Of a stretch of DNA of 64,000 nt, positions 25,778 to 40,426 are shown in pieces. The stretch is from Plasmodium brasilianum (lineage: Eukaryota > Apicomplexa > Aconoidasida > Haemosporida > Plasmodiidae), in the NCBI RefSeq assembly GCF_023973825.1, contig NC_090126.1, positions 2,648,208-2,712,207 of the forward strand. Reading direction: 5' to 3'. The notes below the pieces were generated by a model. It ran no database searches and was not told where the DNA came from. It saw only the letters and a list, made by a program, of their open reading frames with translations. A program made the position numbers and the translations under genes. Position 1 is the first letter of the stretch, and the number at the start of each line of letters is the position of its first letter.

Positions 25778-28700
25778 TAAAGGCAAAAATCTCTAAAATT
25801 TGCTATAAACAGTTAAGTTCTTTAGTAAGAAAAACTTTTAATTTAAAAGAATAAGATATATAATATCGTTAAAAATATAACATGCAGTTAATTTTTAGAA
25901 TATCTCCAATTTTTACATAACTATTTTGATATAAAATATAATAATACGTACTGCTGTTCTTTAGTATGTTTCAATGATTTATTTTTTAAATTAGTATATT
26001 AAATATATGGTTGTTGTTAATTTAATATTTTGGCATAATATTTGTGTGTGTTTGAGGATATATATATGGGGAATAAATGATTGTACAATGAAATATTTAT
26101 AAAAAGGTACATTTCATATTATTAGTTAATTTAGTAGAGATATTCTCATTGTTGACACGGAATAGTGGCATTTACTTTGTTTTCATTCTTTTGCTTTATT
26201 TTGTATCAATATAATTATTTCATGATACAATTAATAAAAAAGACTGTTTATTTTAATTGTTAGTATTTTTTTTATTATGTAATATAAATAAATGTGCATA
26301 TATCTTTTTTTTTTAATAGGTAAATTTAATATTTATTATAGTGTTATAATAAATGTATTGTGATACCTACCTACTACAAACACTATTTGAGTATGTTTAA
26401 AATTCTAAATAATTTAAATGTATAATAATAAATATATAAAAAAATAATATTGTATTTAGGAATTACCTATTAATAGTAAATTATCAGTTATAGAATTAAT
26501 AAAGCTTTATGACTAAACTAAGGAATTATGTTCAATTTATGATTTTATATATAACCATAAGAAATGGTTAGATACAAACCTGTTTTACAGGTAATTCACA
26601 GTTACACATAATAAAAAAGAGATTGTGAATATTCTTTTTTGTTTTTGACAGTATTATTTATTACTTATATGAATCATTTTTAGTCTGATATTAGTATGTA
26701 TTATTCGAAAATTACACATCTTGTTCGCACTAAAGATATAATTATTAACAAATTGTTTAATATATTTATAATTAAATTCATTCAGAAATAAAATAAAATG
26801 TAAATCGCTTTTAAGTATAATTCTATTTTTTAATATAATCAATATGTATAGATTGTTATTTATTCATTTCTGATACATTATATATTTTCTTTATGCGTCC
26901 GTTTACCGGATTAGTACCAGAATAAAGAATATACTAATAACTATTAGTGGTTTATATGAATTATTGAGAGTTTATTCTTTATATTAACCCATTTTTGAAT
27001 TATATAAAGGTAACATAAAGGAAATTTATTTAGTATACATAAGCTAATTTATGAATGGATCATTATGCTTTTATTAGTCATGTAGGCTTCATAATATTTT
27101 AATTATTATATTAATATGTTGCATATTAATGGTTAAATTATATAAAAATAATTTACATTGTTTTTGATACATTATATATAACAAAATCTCACATATTATA
27201 TTTTCTTATTTTTTTAATATTGCGATTATGTAAATTTAAACTGAAAATCCTAATTAAAATTAATATTTGATTTATTAATTACAGAGTATGTATATTTGAA
27301 AATGTATTTTAAAGATCATAAGAAAGCCTACATATTACATTTTAACTTAAAGATATAGTTCAAATTACATAAATTGAGTTTAAAATTTCTAGTATTATGA
27401 ATAAAAAAATTTATGATATAATAAAAATTTTAATGTGTTTTGTATATTTTTTTTTTTTCTTTGCTTATATTTTGAGGTTCAAAATTTAATGTGTATGTTT
27501 AATAGTTTTTTTTTTGGAAATCAAAATATTACTCAAACTTTTTTTAAATTTAGCTTAATTCTAATTTTTAATATATGTATGTAGGCCCTTATTAGGTTTA
27601 ACTAATAAAGTACTTGATCAATAAATGAAGATATACTTACGTTTATAATATTATTACTTCTCGTATGTAATTGTTGATTTATTTCTGTTTTAAATATATT
27701 ATGAATCATACAATATTAAATATACTGAGAGACAGGAAAACATTGTATGCTTAATAATGATGAAATTAAATAAATAAATCAGTAAATTTTTATATTGAAT
27801 AAAAGGAAAAGCGAGAAAAAATTTAAAATAAATATGTATTCTCAAACGTTTTTGAAAGCGCATAAAAGTTAAAGTATTCTCTTCATTATATTATATAAAA
27901 TTTATATGTTATAATTTATTTAATAATATAAGTTTTATACTTTTAATTTTACTAATTTTTATGTGTTACTTCGTTTTTATGTAAACAAAATTAATTCATC
28001 AATATAATTGTTTATAAAATGAAAAAAATTGTCAAAAAATATAAAACCGTTGTTATAATGAATCTTAAAATATATATATATAAAATAATGGAATAAATAT
28101 ATATTTATTTCAATATTTTCAATTTCATTATGTAATTCCAAAAAATTATATTAACTGTAACAATTTAATATTTCTTCCTTTTTTTTTAAATAATTATATT
28201 CTACATATAATTAATTTATAATTAATAGTTGTGTTATAATGAACAAAGCGTAAAAATATAAATACATAAAATAATCTTCTTGTTAAAAGAAATTTATATG
28301 GTATATAAAAGTATTATTGTTTTCATTTCCTTTTAAAAATATATTTTTTATTATCTATTATATAAAATAATATATGACGTGTTTTTTCAAACTTTTTCAT
28401 CCATAATGATAATATATTAACTATATTTCAAAATGTTTTATATTATACTTTTATATAAATTAAAATTATATTTTATGTGGCTAAATATGCTTATGATATT
28501 ATATGGCTATAATTATTTTATAAATTATTTAATTATATACAGTGGTATTATAGTAAACAAATATTATCAAGTTTTTTGTTTTTCTATTTTTTAGAAGAAT
28601 TAACATTTCTGTGAATATACATCTATTTATATTTAAAAAAATAAAAAACATATGGAATTTATAAAATTAGAAATTTTTCATTATATAGCGTAAATTATTT

Positions 28701-29477
28701 ATAGGATTTACATCTATGTATAATATTATAAAATCATTATAAGCATATATGTCCCTTATTATTATAGTGTTTCAAAATATATATATAAATTGTATATTTA
28801 TTACTAGTTATGAATTTTACATTATAAATATATAATTATAAAAGAACATATTTTTTTAAAATTGTACTTACATAAATATAATATAATAAAAAATATATTA
28901 CTAAAAACATAAGCCTTTACTACTATTTTTACTTTAATAATAGATAATACGATACATATATCACAAAACGATAAAAAAAACATGTATAATATTAGAACTA
29001 TCAATTTCATAGAAGCTGTAACAATAGCTAGCTTCTTAATATATATTTGTGCCCATTTTCTACAATGTATGCTTTCCATTAAATAAACTAAATATTATTG
29101 TCATTGATTTAATAATTTTGGATATTATTTTAACTAAACTTTTTTTTTTTTTCATTTTTAAAAAAATCAATAAAGAAAAAAAAGTTCACTTATTTATAAA
29201 GAACTCATTAAAATTTTATAATTATTTTTATCCAAAGTGTTTTCTAATATATACCTTTCTTTTTAATAGCCCCCTATACAAATTATACTAAATCAACTTT
29301 AATGTTTTCTTTTTATTGAAATATTTAATAAGATTTATATTTATATAAATACATTTTGAGATATATAAGATAAACATATCATAAATAATTGTATGAATAA
29401 CAACTTGTATTATCTTAAAAATTTTGAATATTGTTAATATTTTTATTAATCTATACTTATTAATATTTATGTAAACA
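25778..29477. other. Intergenic DNA between tandem exported-protein copies
   Basis: The first 1 kb or so (25.8-26.7 kb) resembles the 3' flank of the 29478 gene (30.4-31.2 kb), consistent with a tandem duplication of gene plus flank. The remainder is AT-rich with no supported gene. Open stretches near 26654-26842 and 28822-29291 lack motifs and are mutually overlapping on opposite strands. Confidence 0.45.
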
Positions 29478-30376
29478 ATGGAAGAAAAGTACAGGTCTTT
29501 CATCAGTATTAAAATCTTTGCATTCGTTATTTTAATTTTGATATGCCATTATAATAGTATAGTATGATAATAATATTTAATATTTTTTTTTAATTTTTTT
29601 TGGCTTTTTGCTTTTTATTTATTTCTTGCTTTCAAAATTATTTTCTTAGTATAGAAATATATATATTTAAAAATAATAAATGTTTACGTTTGTTTTTTTT
29701 TTAGAATAACTTTAGTAAAACATTATGTAAGAAGTATAAATTAGATGGAGATTTATGCTTAACAACTAATAGACAATTATCAGGGGATTCAATGTATATA
29801 AAATTAAATGATATTATAGGATGTAACGTTAAATATAATAAATTGCTAAATGAAGATAATTCTAAAAATAATGAAAATAATGTATCCAAAATCGAAAAAT
29901 TTAGAACAACGGCATTAAATGGAAGGGAGTGGAACAAAGTACCTAAAAAAATAAAGTCTTCCCATAATAGTATGGATAAATATTTTGAAAAAAAAATATT
30001 CAATCTATTAGAAACCTTTGATAAAAGTGATATGAAAATTAATAAAATGACTCATAATATAAAAAGACGTAGAATGATAGTTTCACGTGCTATCCCAATA
30101 TTTTTAGCTTTATTTATGGGATTAGTGTTTATTTCGTCATCTAAGGCATTAGTTATAATGGATAAATGTGTTTTAGTTCGTACTGCAGTACTTGTAAGCA
30201 GGGATGGAAAGAGGCAATGTAAAAAAATTGTAGTACCTGAAGGTGTTTTAGTAGCTGGTTCAGTAGTTTTAATTTTTGTAATATTTTTGTTTATATTAGG
30301 TATTGCATATACCTTTAAAAAAATTGAAAAATATGAAAAGATGAAGGAAAATAATTGTAAATTTTGTTATTTTTAG
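29478..30376 (+). CDS. Exported two-span protein, divergent fam-l-like
   Basis: Exon 1 is 29478-29561 (28 codons, MEEKYRSFISIKIFAFVILI, then LICHYNSI), intron 29562-29704 (GTATGA...TTTTTAG, 143 nt), exon 2 29705-30376, giving 251 residues. An RQLSG export-like motif begins at residue 51; position five is Gly, so it is non-canonical. An Asn/Lys-rich linker, the block YFEKKIFNLLETFDKS, two membrane segments at about 156-178 and 208-230 and a KKIEKYEKMK tail follow. The order of parts matches fam-l, but the sequence is clearly divergent. Two Cys (DKCVLV and RQCKK) lie in the loop between the spans, and two more are near the C terminus. No lesion is seen. It was probably duplicated with the broken copy at 24984. 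The general role, export or secretion to a membrane, is inferred; the specific function is unknown. Confidence 0.75.
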
Positions 30377-33157
30377 TCAAGTTCATTCCAAGGAATAATT
30401 TTTAAATTTAAAAAAAACTTATGTAGTATTTATAAAAATATTACATTCATAAAAAGAGTATTTACAGTTAACTAATTTGTATAATACAACCTGAATATGC
30501 ATAACTGTTTTAAGATAAAATAAAAGTATATATTTTTTTAAATTTTTGTTAATTTAATTATTTTATTTTTTAAATTGGTATTTTTAGGAATTCTCAGAAT
30601 TTAATATTTTATCATAATATATATTTGTGAATATAAGAATATTGGTATAGGAAATATAAGTACGTTTAATAAAGTTACTACTAAAAGTTCATTTAATATT
30701 ATTTCGTTAAATTTATTTATAATTACTTGTTTTTAATCTTATAATGTGGACGTGCTTTATTTACATTTACTTTTCTTTTAGATTAAATTAGTAATTTAGT
30801 CGCCAAACTAATAAAATGAATTATATATTTTAAATTATTTATACATGACTTGTTCTGTATTTTATAAAATCAAAAGTGGATAATTTTTTTAGTTTCTGTA
30901 AAAAGCAAAATTAGTTTATTTTTATTATAGATGAAATATTATGATAAATATATTATAGTGCGTATTTACTGTAAATACGTTTTTAATATATGTTTTAATT
31001 ATTAAATTCATAAAATATAGAGATATTATATTGTAATAAAAAATCAATGTTTAAAAGAATTAATCATTTATAGTTAACTAATAATTCTGAGTATTATAAA
31101 TTCTTGTAACCAAATACATGCTTATACATTTAATACTTAATTATTTAAAATGTGTTATTATTATAATTTTATAATAATTACCTTATATATAATATAAAGT
31201 TAAATATATATATATGCTCTAATTCTTTTTTCTCTTTTTATTTAATATAAAAACATCACAGTATGTTATTATAATATTTAATTTCATTTATATAATATAT
31301 ATGTGTATATAAGAAATAATTGTACTATTATTAAATAAATAAATAAATATATATATATATATATTTTTATATTGTAAAATAATAAAAATAAATATTCGTT
31401 TTTGTAACAAAAACAGTTATATTTTACACATCACATTTTTAACTAAAAATACTGTGGATATTTAAGGTTTTTGAATATACGCGTTTTTAGTGGAGCAAAA
31501 TATATATCATAATAGAATATTTATTGTAACTTTTTTCTTTATGTATTTTAAACATTATAACTTTTATTTATTTCTGTAGCAAATTTTGTAAACTAAAATA
31601 CACACAATCCAATATATATATATAATATTGTAAAATTAAAAATAAAAATTAAAAAAATATAAAAAATTATGTACTGTCTTTACTTTTACTAGTAGTATAT
31701 ATTATATATGGGGAACCTACTTTTATATAAATTTATGATTATTAAAGTTGTAATGAAAAATAAAATCTGGTAACTCTTTGTCGTTAAAATCCATGGATTT
31801 ATTCTTTTTATATGAAAATGACAATGTTACAATAATTTATAATTATTTCCGCAATACATATATGTTTTTTAATTATTTTAAATTTGATAATATGTAACAT
31901 ACAAAATACTCCAATATAAATAAATAACTACAACGTAGATATGTTGTAATGTCTAAAACCATGCATACTTATGTAAAGTAAATAAAATGTATTCTTAATT
32001 TGAAATTTCTAATTAATAAATTATAGCAGTACTTGAAAATTTTACTTGACGAACAAAAAAACCAGCATTACTAAAATATCACATGTAAAGTAATATGTAT
32101 AAGATAAATTACATGGAAAGTATAAAATGGATTTGTATCTAGAACTTCATGTAAAGAAAAATTATTTTTCTATTTTTCTGAATTTTTACATATTATCCTG
32201 TCACCTGATTTTACATTTATGGAAATACATGTTTTATTTATTTTTTTCTATAGAATGAATAAAAGTGAAATATAGTAGAATAAATACTCTTACTTGATAT
32301 TACCATTTAATTTGGTGAAAACGTTATAATTATAATGTAGTTTTTTATATGTTATTTATTTATCGTATATCCATTAATTTAATTCCCTTGGATGTTACAT
32401 ATATAAAAGGGTATTTAAGGAAAAAAAAAATTAAGAATAGATCATTAGAAAAACATACTTATCAATTAATAGCTGACGCTTAGGATTTTTTCAATTAAAA
32501 TTATTCCAACGGTACAACCCATTTTTCTTGTCATCATGCATAAGTATCATTACGGTAATGATATATATAATAACTTCTACAAGAAGATAACTATGTTATA
32601 ACTGGTGTATATTGGGTTAAATTTCAATTCTATATAATTTCGTGGGATCATATAATAATATAATTTTAAATAAAGCTTATATAAAGGGGGAAAAAAAAAA
32701 TGTTTTTTTTTTTGAATACTTTTTTTTCCAATTTTTTTTTATTTTATATAATAATATTAACTATGGTATATTTGAAGATTCTTTATATTACGAATCTGTT
32801 TTAGCACTTATGTAATAAAAATTTTTTCATGTTTTTGTTTAATAAACCGAAGGTATCATTTATCGTTTTGAATTATATATTTATATTCTAAAATTATGTG
32901 TTTTGCCTTCTCAAGAAAATTTCATGTATAAAGGGATTTTCCTGTTACTAATTTTTGAAATAGTATTGTATTTATTTTATTCCTTTCGCTGAATAATTTC
33001 TATATGATTATGTTAATAATTTATATATATGCGTATTCATTTATTTATTTTTATTTTATTTTATTTTATTTATTAAAAAATTCTCTCTTGTTTGTATAAT
33101 ATATGTCAGTGGGTTTTAGATTTTCCACTTAAAAAAATATAAAATGTGGCTTTTTCT
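30377..33157. other. Intergenic DNA leading into duplicated PIR segment
   Basis: The 30.4-31.2 kb part is the flank shared with the pseudogene at 24984. From about 31660 the sequence matches copy A of the PIR segment. A TTTTA-rich simple repeat lies at about 33048-33078. No gene is supported. Confidence 0.5.
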
Positions 33158-35900
33158 TCAAGTGTCTCTTTGAGATTGATAACCAATATTATGAAAACTT
33201 CTCTCACAATTTCCATTTACTTCTTCTAGTATATTTTCTAAGCATTCTGTTTTTTCTTTTTCAATTTTGTTAATTTCATTTATTTTTTTCCTTTGCAAAC
33301 GACTATGTAACAAGGTTTTTATTGGCGTAAATTATATAAAAAATAAGAGATATATATGTACTTAAAAATATAATTGTTTCTGTACAGATAATTTTTGGTG
33401 ATTTTGAATTAAACATATTATGGTTCCATATTTACATATTTATATATAATTTTGGTTTACCTTATATAAAATAAATAAAGTTAAAGAAGTTAGTAATACG
33501 GCAGCTGTTGTTATACTGGTAGTAAATACATTATCTACTTCTGTAGGTGGTAAAATTTGTGATAAACCAGCACAAGAAGTTACTTTGCTCCTTTTATTAT
33601 TATATGCTTCTTTAAAATTGTTTAACTCCTCACAAAAAGCTCGTTGATGATTTTTTTAACATTTCTCATAATTTTGAATATAAAATTTATAAATTTTATT
33701 AACATTTTTACATGTACTTCGCATGGATTCATCTTCTTTACAAATTTATTTATTAAAACCATCAAAATATCCGTATAATTCTTTAAGATTATCTAAAATA
33801 TTACGTGGGATATTTTTTATTTCTTCCTTGCATATATAATTTGTTCTAGAAGAAAAGGTTTTAAATCTCTCAAGCCAATCAGAATTCTTATTATAATTTT
33901 CATCTGAATTTATTTTGTAATGTAGGTATTTACATGGTTTGAGAGTATGAGATTTATAACGATTATTTATCTCAATTAAATATCTACCAATCTCTTGACA
34001 GACAGTGGTAAAATTATCATATGTAATTGACGTGCATATCCTTGTAGGATTTCCGCCAATTCCATTTATATTCTGAGTATCTGATATAGCAATATTTTGA
34101 AATTTGTACTTATATTTAAAATATAATGCCACGGTATTCTCCTAATAATATAAAAGTATAATCATAATGTATGATTAAGCAAAATTATATTATTATTAAG
34201 CACGTTTATATATCATTTATAGAACAACGAAAACTGGATACAACAAAATATATATTAAATATGAAATAAAAATACATTTTACATTTTCTTTTGGACCGTT
34301 AGTTGTCATTGTATATAGGTATACATGAATTAGATAAGAAAAATTAAATTGTTACATATTAATATTTATATAAATGAAAAAATATATACATATATTTACA
34401 TATGGTATATTCCTTTCTTTACTACATGGAATTTTAAAAATAAATACATAGGAATATATCCTCTTTATTTTTTAATAATAATAAAATAAGGTAGTAAAGT
34501 TAGTACAGTATAAAATAAAAGCTTTTAATAGACAAAATAAATACATGAAAAACAGGGTTATTTTTTTGTAAATAAAAAAAAAATTAGAGAAATTGGCGAT
34601 TTCATATTTTATTATTTATACGAGGCTTATATAATTGTAATAATATGTTATGCAAAAACAAAAATTAGTTTTAGTTCATTCTTATATAAATATCTCATTA
34701 TATTGCAATATCTATTTAGGAAACGATTTTGAACCTATAAAATATTAAAAATAGTTAAATATTAACTACTTATAACATATACAATTTTCTCTTTTATTTT
34801 ATTGTTATTTTTTTTATTGATAATGTAATACCTTTAATATTATTTCTGTTATTACCTATAATAAGTTATAATAATATATATATTGGTTATGACGCTCAAT
34901 TTCATAAATATTTCTAAAATTAAAATTTAATTAAATAAAAAGTAAATTTAACTAATAGAATATATAGCATATGGAAATATGTACTTGTTTATTAAATTAA
35001 AAGTATTCTTTGTTAATAATTTGTTTTAATTATAAATATAATGTTTGATAAGAAGGTTATTACATACAATTATAAAATAATCAGTTAATTCTCTCCATTA
35101 TATTACATGTGAAAGATAATGTATTACTTTCTTCTTTAAAACTTTCAGGGTAGTATAGTGTATATTTTTATATTTGATATATTAATATATGCCGAAAAAA
35201 TTATATATTTTTATACTGTAAATTGATTATATATATATATTAAAAATAAAAAAAAAATTTAATAATTAAACTCCTTTAATAAAATTTATTATTGAAATAT
35301 TTTGTACATGTAGTATTACAAAAATATAGATTAATGTCAATCAAGAATTATCATTATAACCTATATAGAATACAATATATTGGTAAATGTGTTTATTATA
35401 CGTGCTATTATTTCCATATGTAATAAAAAAATTGCAAAAATTGATATCATAATATTTTCTAAATTTTTACATATTACTGCTATTTTTTTTATCTGTGTTA
35501 TATGCTCCATGAGTTCATCCATAAAATAACATTTATTTCATGGAACGTCAAGAACAGCAATAAATTATTCTCCTTTTTTTTATATATCATATTGCTGTGA
35601 AATATTTTACTCAAAAATATATTTTGTATAATATATAAATCATAAATTATTTTATTTTAAATATATTAATATATATAAGTTTCAATTAAATGTATTTTAA
35701 AAGGAATAAGAAATGAAATACAAAAAAATAATGTATTTATTATTACTACGTATATGCAATGAATTGTTTTTTTCTTCACGAGCCATGTTGAAGTTAAAGC
35801 AGTAAAAGAATTATTATAATTGTTAAGTATTTTTTAATGCTATTTTATAATGGATATTCTTTATTTTTAATTTTATTATTTTACTTTTAATAATATTAGT
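31660..35900. repeat. Duplicated PIR-containing segment, copy B
   Basis: This is the partner of 7950-12200, in the same orientation. Similarity covers the 3' flank, the PIR exons and introns, and about 1.5 kb upstream, with diverged but alignable intergenic words. This copy carries the broken PIR gene. Ends were judged by eye. Confidence 0.7.
33158..34309 (-). pseudogene. pir: PIR family pseudogene with two stops and a lost splice site
   Basis: Exon 1 is 34309-34283 (MTTNGPKEN, donor GTAAAA), exon 2 34141-33461 and exon 3 remnant 33331-33158. Exon 2 reads as a PIR ectodomain (VCQEIGRYLIEINNRYKS, PCKYLHYKINSDENY) until TAA at 33748-33746, after FDGFNK. It continues in the same frame to a second TAA at 33658-33656 (after YEKC; the intact copy has Gln there), then CEELNNFKEAYN and the membrane span ending LFILYK before GTAAAC. 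Exon 3 (FTPIKTLLHSRLQRKK... ending SQRDT) is the same length as in the intact copy, 174 nt. However, the bases just before it are TAA instead of TAG, so the AG acceptor is lost (plus-strand base 33332). Three independent lesions make this a secure pseudogene. Confidence 0.9.
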
Positions 35901-37900
35901 TATAGGATTTCTTCATATTATTTAATTAGGTTTTTTACAAAAATAATATATCTTTTTTAATTTTTATTAATATGATTCGTTTAATTAAATAGTTTTGTGT
36001 GAATTTAATAATATATTTGGTTATTATAACAAATAATTGTAAATGAATATACAAGCAATGTAATTATGTGTCCACTTTTATAATGATTTTAAAGGAGTTA
36101 TTATGTAATAAGTTATTTATGTATAATGAAATTTCATTGCAAGTTTTTTCTGTATATGCATATATTTTTTAAAGTGTTATAAAAACCTTTGTGATTAAGG
36201 GGAATATGTTTGAATCACTTAATTATGTACAATATATGTTTTTTATTTCTATATACTCATTTATATTTTATACAGATTCACATAATTTTATATATTATTG
36301 TGTTTCTTAATTAAAATATTATTTTTAATTAATTTTTGTGAATTAGTTTTTGCATATTTTTTTAATATTTTGTTTATCTTTGAAAAAACTATACTATAGA
36401 AATATTCTATGTTTGTTTTATAAATAAATTCCATTTTTTTTTAATATTGTATTGTGAATAATAAAAATAATCATCATATTATATTAAATATATAAAATTT
36501 TTTTTTTTTTAAATATAGTATTCCCCTTCTAGTTGAAGAAATAATAAATGAATTAATGGGAAATTATTTATGAAATGAAAGATAAATATGTTAAATAAGA
36601 AAATTCATGATAAAGAATAAAAATGCATTTTTTTTTTATAATTTTATATTTTATCACATGAAATATGTTTAGGCATAACGAAAGTTTTTTTTGCGAAGGA
36701 ATACCAAGAAATAAATATTTTTAAAAGTTAATTTTATTTTATCTCATACTAATTAAATAGTTTTAAAGTTTATCTTTTCTAATTTAACTAATATAGCTTT
36801 ATTAATTATTAAATATATAAATAAAAAAAATTCAAAACCTACATTATTTACTTCTTATGCTTTACTAAGACAGTTAAAATGAAAACTTCTTACATCCATA
36901 TATTAATAATAATAATTAATATTACAATATATTATCAAAGAGCATAGAATTATGAATTAAATATGTGGAAATTATTGAAGCTCATTAGTGCTATTATAAT
37001 GTATATTTAATATAAGTTATTGTTTAGAGTGTTCAGCTAAAACAATATATTAACAAAATTAATTGAAAACAAATTAAGAAAAAACTATGTAATACACATA
37101 GTTATAAAAAATTAAATATAGTTATTTTTTATCTTTGCACCTTTTTAGTAAAAAGGGGTAAATTTTATTTTATATTATATAATAAATGAACATGCTTATG
37201 TATTCATCCATAGCATTTTACTTAATGATAAAAATATAAATAAATGCAATATAGTTATTATATTCTTAAAAAAGTTTAATTTTTATGCAGTAGAGCGAAT
37301 GTATAATTATTAAATCCTCATAATATAATAATCAAATAAATTTTCAAATATGAACATCCGCAATTATACATTACATTTCATATGAACGCTTTCATATAAT
37401 TGTTACAAGAGAATATCCGCTTAATTATCTTTTATTTGTATTTTTCAAAATAGGAAGAAAAATTAATAAATAAGTGCAACTGTTCGTAAAGTTTTTAATA
37501 GACTTATCAGAAAATCATATTTTATGGGTGAATTACATATATACATATATGAAATAATTTCGTGTTAGATTTACAATATATATGTATTAATGGTTTATCT
37601 GTTTTGTTCTCTTTCTAAATATTTATATTATATTAATATAAATTTGATTTATGTATAGTAAATCTGAAGTTACAATTAATAATATTAGAAATTTGTTTTT
37701 TCACTTTTTCAGTAACATTTATAAAGATTGGTTCCTATGTATTTTGCAAATTATGTTATCATTTTAACTTCAGTAAATTTTAATTTTATATTGCTATAAT
37801 ATTGTGACAATTGCATGTTCTTCAGTTTACATATACATAATTTTTATATTTACGTTCTTACAAAATTATGTTCATATAAATGAGAATCTTATGTCTTATT

Positions 37901-38110
37901 TTAAGAATCTCCTTCAATATCATCTTTAAGGTTTCGCATTCTTTGTATGTTGTGTATGGTATTTACACGATTATAAAATTTAAATTTCTATATAATGGAA
38001 ATGTTTCTTGAAATTATTTTTTTCATTAAGTTAAATTAATGGATTTTCCGAGATAAATATATTTAATAAAAAAAACAATTCATTATAAGAACGATAATCT
38101 CAATTAAACG

Positions 38111-38177
<67 letters not shown>

Positions 38178-38700
38178 GTTGTGAATAGAACTAATTTATT
38201 ATATTCTTTCAAAAAATAAGAAGTAACTGAACCCATAACTTTAATTTCATAACGTAAGTAACTTGTCAAATCACATAAATGAATGCATTTCCTATACGAA
38301 ACTCTAAATAAAATATATAATAACGAATATTAAATAAAGGAATATATAATTTTTTGAAATTGGTGTTATTAATTATGTTCCTTAAATTATTACTTTTGCT
38401 AAATGTGTATTTTTTTTTTCGTGAATTATTCTATTTTATGTTTACATAACCTTTTGTATTATGTATTATGATATGAATAAAATAGTTAAAAATCGTATCT
38501 CTGAATATTTTAGAAATTATTCATGAATAAAAAGATAAATCTCCCTTCTATAAGTTTTCTCCTTTGATAGAAAATATTAAAGAATCATGAATACCAATTT
38601 GTATAACAAAATTAACATTATATTTAATCATCAATATAGTAACTATCCAAATATATTTATTTTAACTATTAGTTTTATATGTATATCATGAAATAATTAA
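37901..38700 (-). pseudogene. Unidentified decayed minus-strand gene
   Basis: A plausible last exon lies at 37987-37901: after ATATAG it reads KFKFYNRV, then HNIQRMRNLKDDIEGDS and a stop. Upstream on the same strand, coding-like runs with internal stops occur near 38320-38210 (FRIGNAFIYVI, stop, QVTYVMKLKLWVQ) and 38620-38480 (IQIGIHDSLIFSIKGENL, stop, KGDLSFYS). Between the last exon and these runs sits an AT microsatellite. Codon composition is unlike the surrounding A/T noise, but I do not recognise the family and the exon order is a guess. Confidence 0.35.
38112..38177. repeat. AT dinucleotide microsatellite
   Basis: About 27 uninterrupted TA units are followed by one phase break and several further units. 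Long perfect AT tracts of this kind are length-variable in Plasmodium. It lies within the decayed minus-strand gene region. Confidence 0.95.
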
Positions 38701-39432
38701 TATCTTACATATTAACACAAGTAATAAATTATTATGTTCCATGGAAAATAAGAATATTTATGTATTCATACTTGTAATAATTGTACAGATAATATATTAC
38801 TAAAGACATATCTAAAAAAATCCAAAAAATATATTATGAAGGAAAATAGTAAAAAAATAATAAATACAAATGAAAATTTAATACTAAAAAAATGTTATAG
38901 TTTAATGGAACTTAATTTATTCTTTTGTATTTAAATGCTTAAAAAAAATATTTAAAATAAACAAACATGAAGAATTTTTCTTTTATTAGAAGTATCCTAG
39001 TTTTTTTGTAAATATAATATATATATATTTCATTTCATCGAATATATGTGCTTTATTCATGTTATAAAGTTATTTGTGGATAGTTTTATTTACATAATCT
39101 TGTTATTTATATGTTTCCAAGCATATTAGGTTATAGTGGACATTGTTTTTATTATAAAATAAAAAGAATTAACTAAATAAATATAAAATAATTCAAAATA
39201 TATATACTGCTTTTTAATGGGTGTTAGAAATTTCATTTACTTTGTCTAAAATGTGTTTATATAACAATTCGTGAAAAGAACTGAAATTCATGTAATAGTA
39301 TGCAATTCAAATTTAATATATATATTGAAATTTTAAATATAGAAATAAAAAAAATAATGTTAAAAATCTTTAATATAAATATAAACAATGATTTTTATTC
39401 TATTTCTTTTAATTCAAAATAATGGCATTAAA

Positions 39433-39462
<30 letters not shown>
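39433..39462. repeat. ATT trinucleotide microsatellite
   Basis: About nine to ten tandem ATT units lie in non-coding DNA. No open frame makes use of the repeat. Confidence 0.9.
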
Positions 39463-39463
<1 letters not shown>

Positions 39464-40294
39464 AGTCGCATTACATAAAGAAATTCAATATATAAATTAG
39501 CCATTGTTGTAGTAAACAAATTTAGTTTATATATGAAGAATGAGAAATTGTTATTATCATTATAAAAGATACAATAGAATATTTTTTATTAGTTAACTGT
39601 ATTATACGAAATGTATATCCATATATTTATTTAATTTACATATTACCTATTATAATATAAAATACGTTTTAATGATTATTTAATAAGAAATGTAGTATTA
39701 ATTATTGTTTTTACATAAAAATAAAGGGAGGACTTAAATAAATAATTATATCTATTTTATTTATTTTTATATTGAACTCCATAAATTAGTTTATTACGTT
39801 CTTTATTATGATAACGAATATATTATAAATAATATTGCTCTTATCATTATACGAACAAATGCACATTAAATTAAATTTTTTTTTTTTTTTTTTAATATAT
39901 AATTCATTGTAATATTTTTAATAATAAGAATAAAAAAAATATATTTCCACGTGAGAACAAATTTTTAAGATGAATAATTGTAATATTATACCCTTTGAAA
40001 TACTATATTAAATTAAATCTCTACAATTTTTATTATTTTTTTTATAAAAAATGAAGAGAATTTTATATATTTCGAAAATTTTTCAAATATTTCAACTGTA
40101 TAACAAAAAAAAAAAAAAAAAAAAATTTATTACATACAAGTGTTATTATAATAAAGTTACAATTTAATCTAAAATATATTTATTATGCTCTTTATATTAT
40201 TTAATTTAATTTTACTTATATATTTTTTCACATTTAGCATGTTCAACGAATACATCTAAATGAAAGAAAATATATATATTATTGTATTATATAA

Positions 40295-40426
40295 ATTATA
40301 GATTATATAAATGGATATCTAGTAGGAGAATATAAAACAAAGTCTATGCTCTACAATGATATGTGCAAAGATACTAATAAAGAAGGAATAATTATTATAT
40401 GTTATATAATAATTTCTATAAAGTAA
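40295..40426 (+). other. Short coding-like fragment, possible exon remnant
   Basis: A 43-codon open stretch between in-frame stops reads IIDYINGYLVGEYKTKS and then NDMCKDTNKEG, with far more polar and mixed codons than neighbouring AT noise. It has no ATG at its start, and a TATAG that could be an acceptor lies just inside it. I do not recognise it. Confidence 0.25.
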
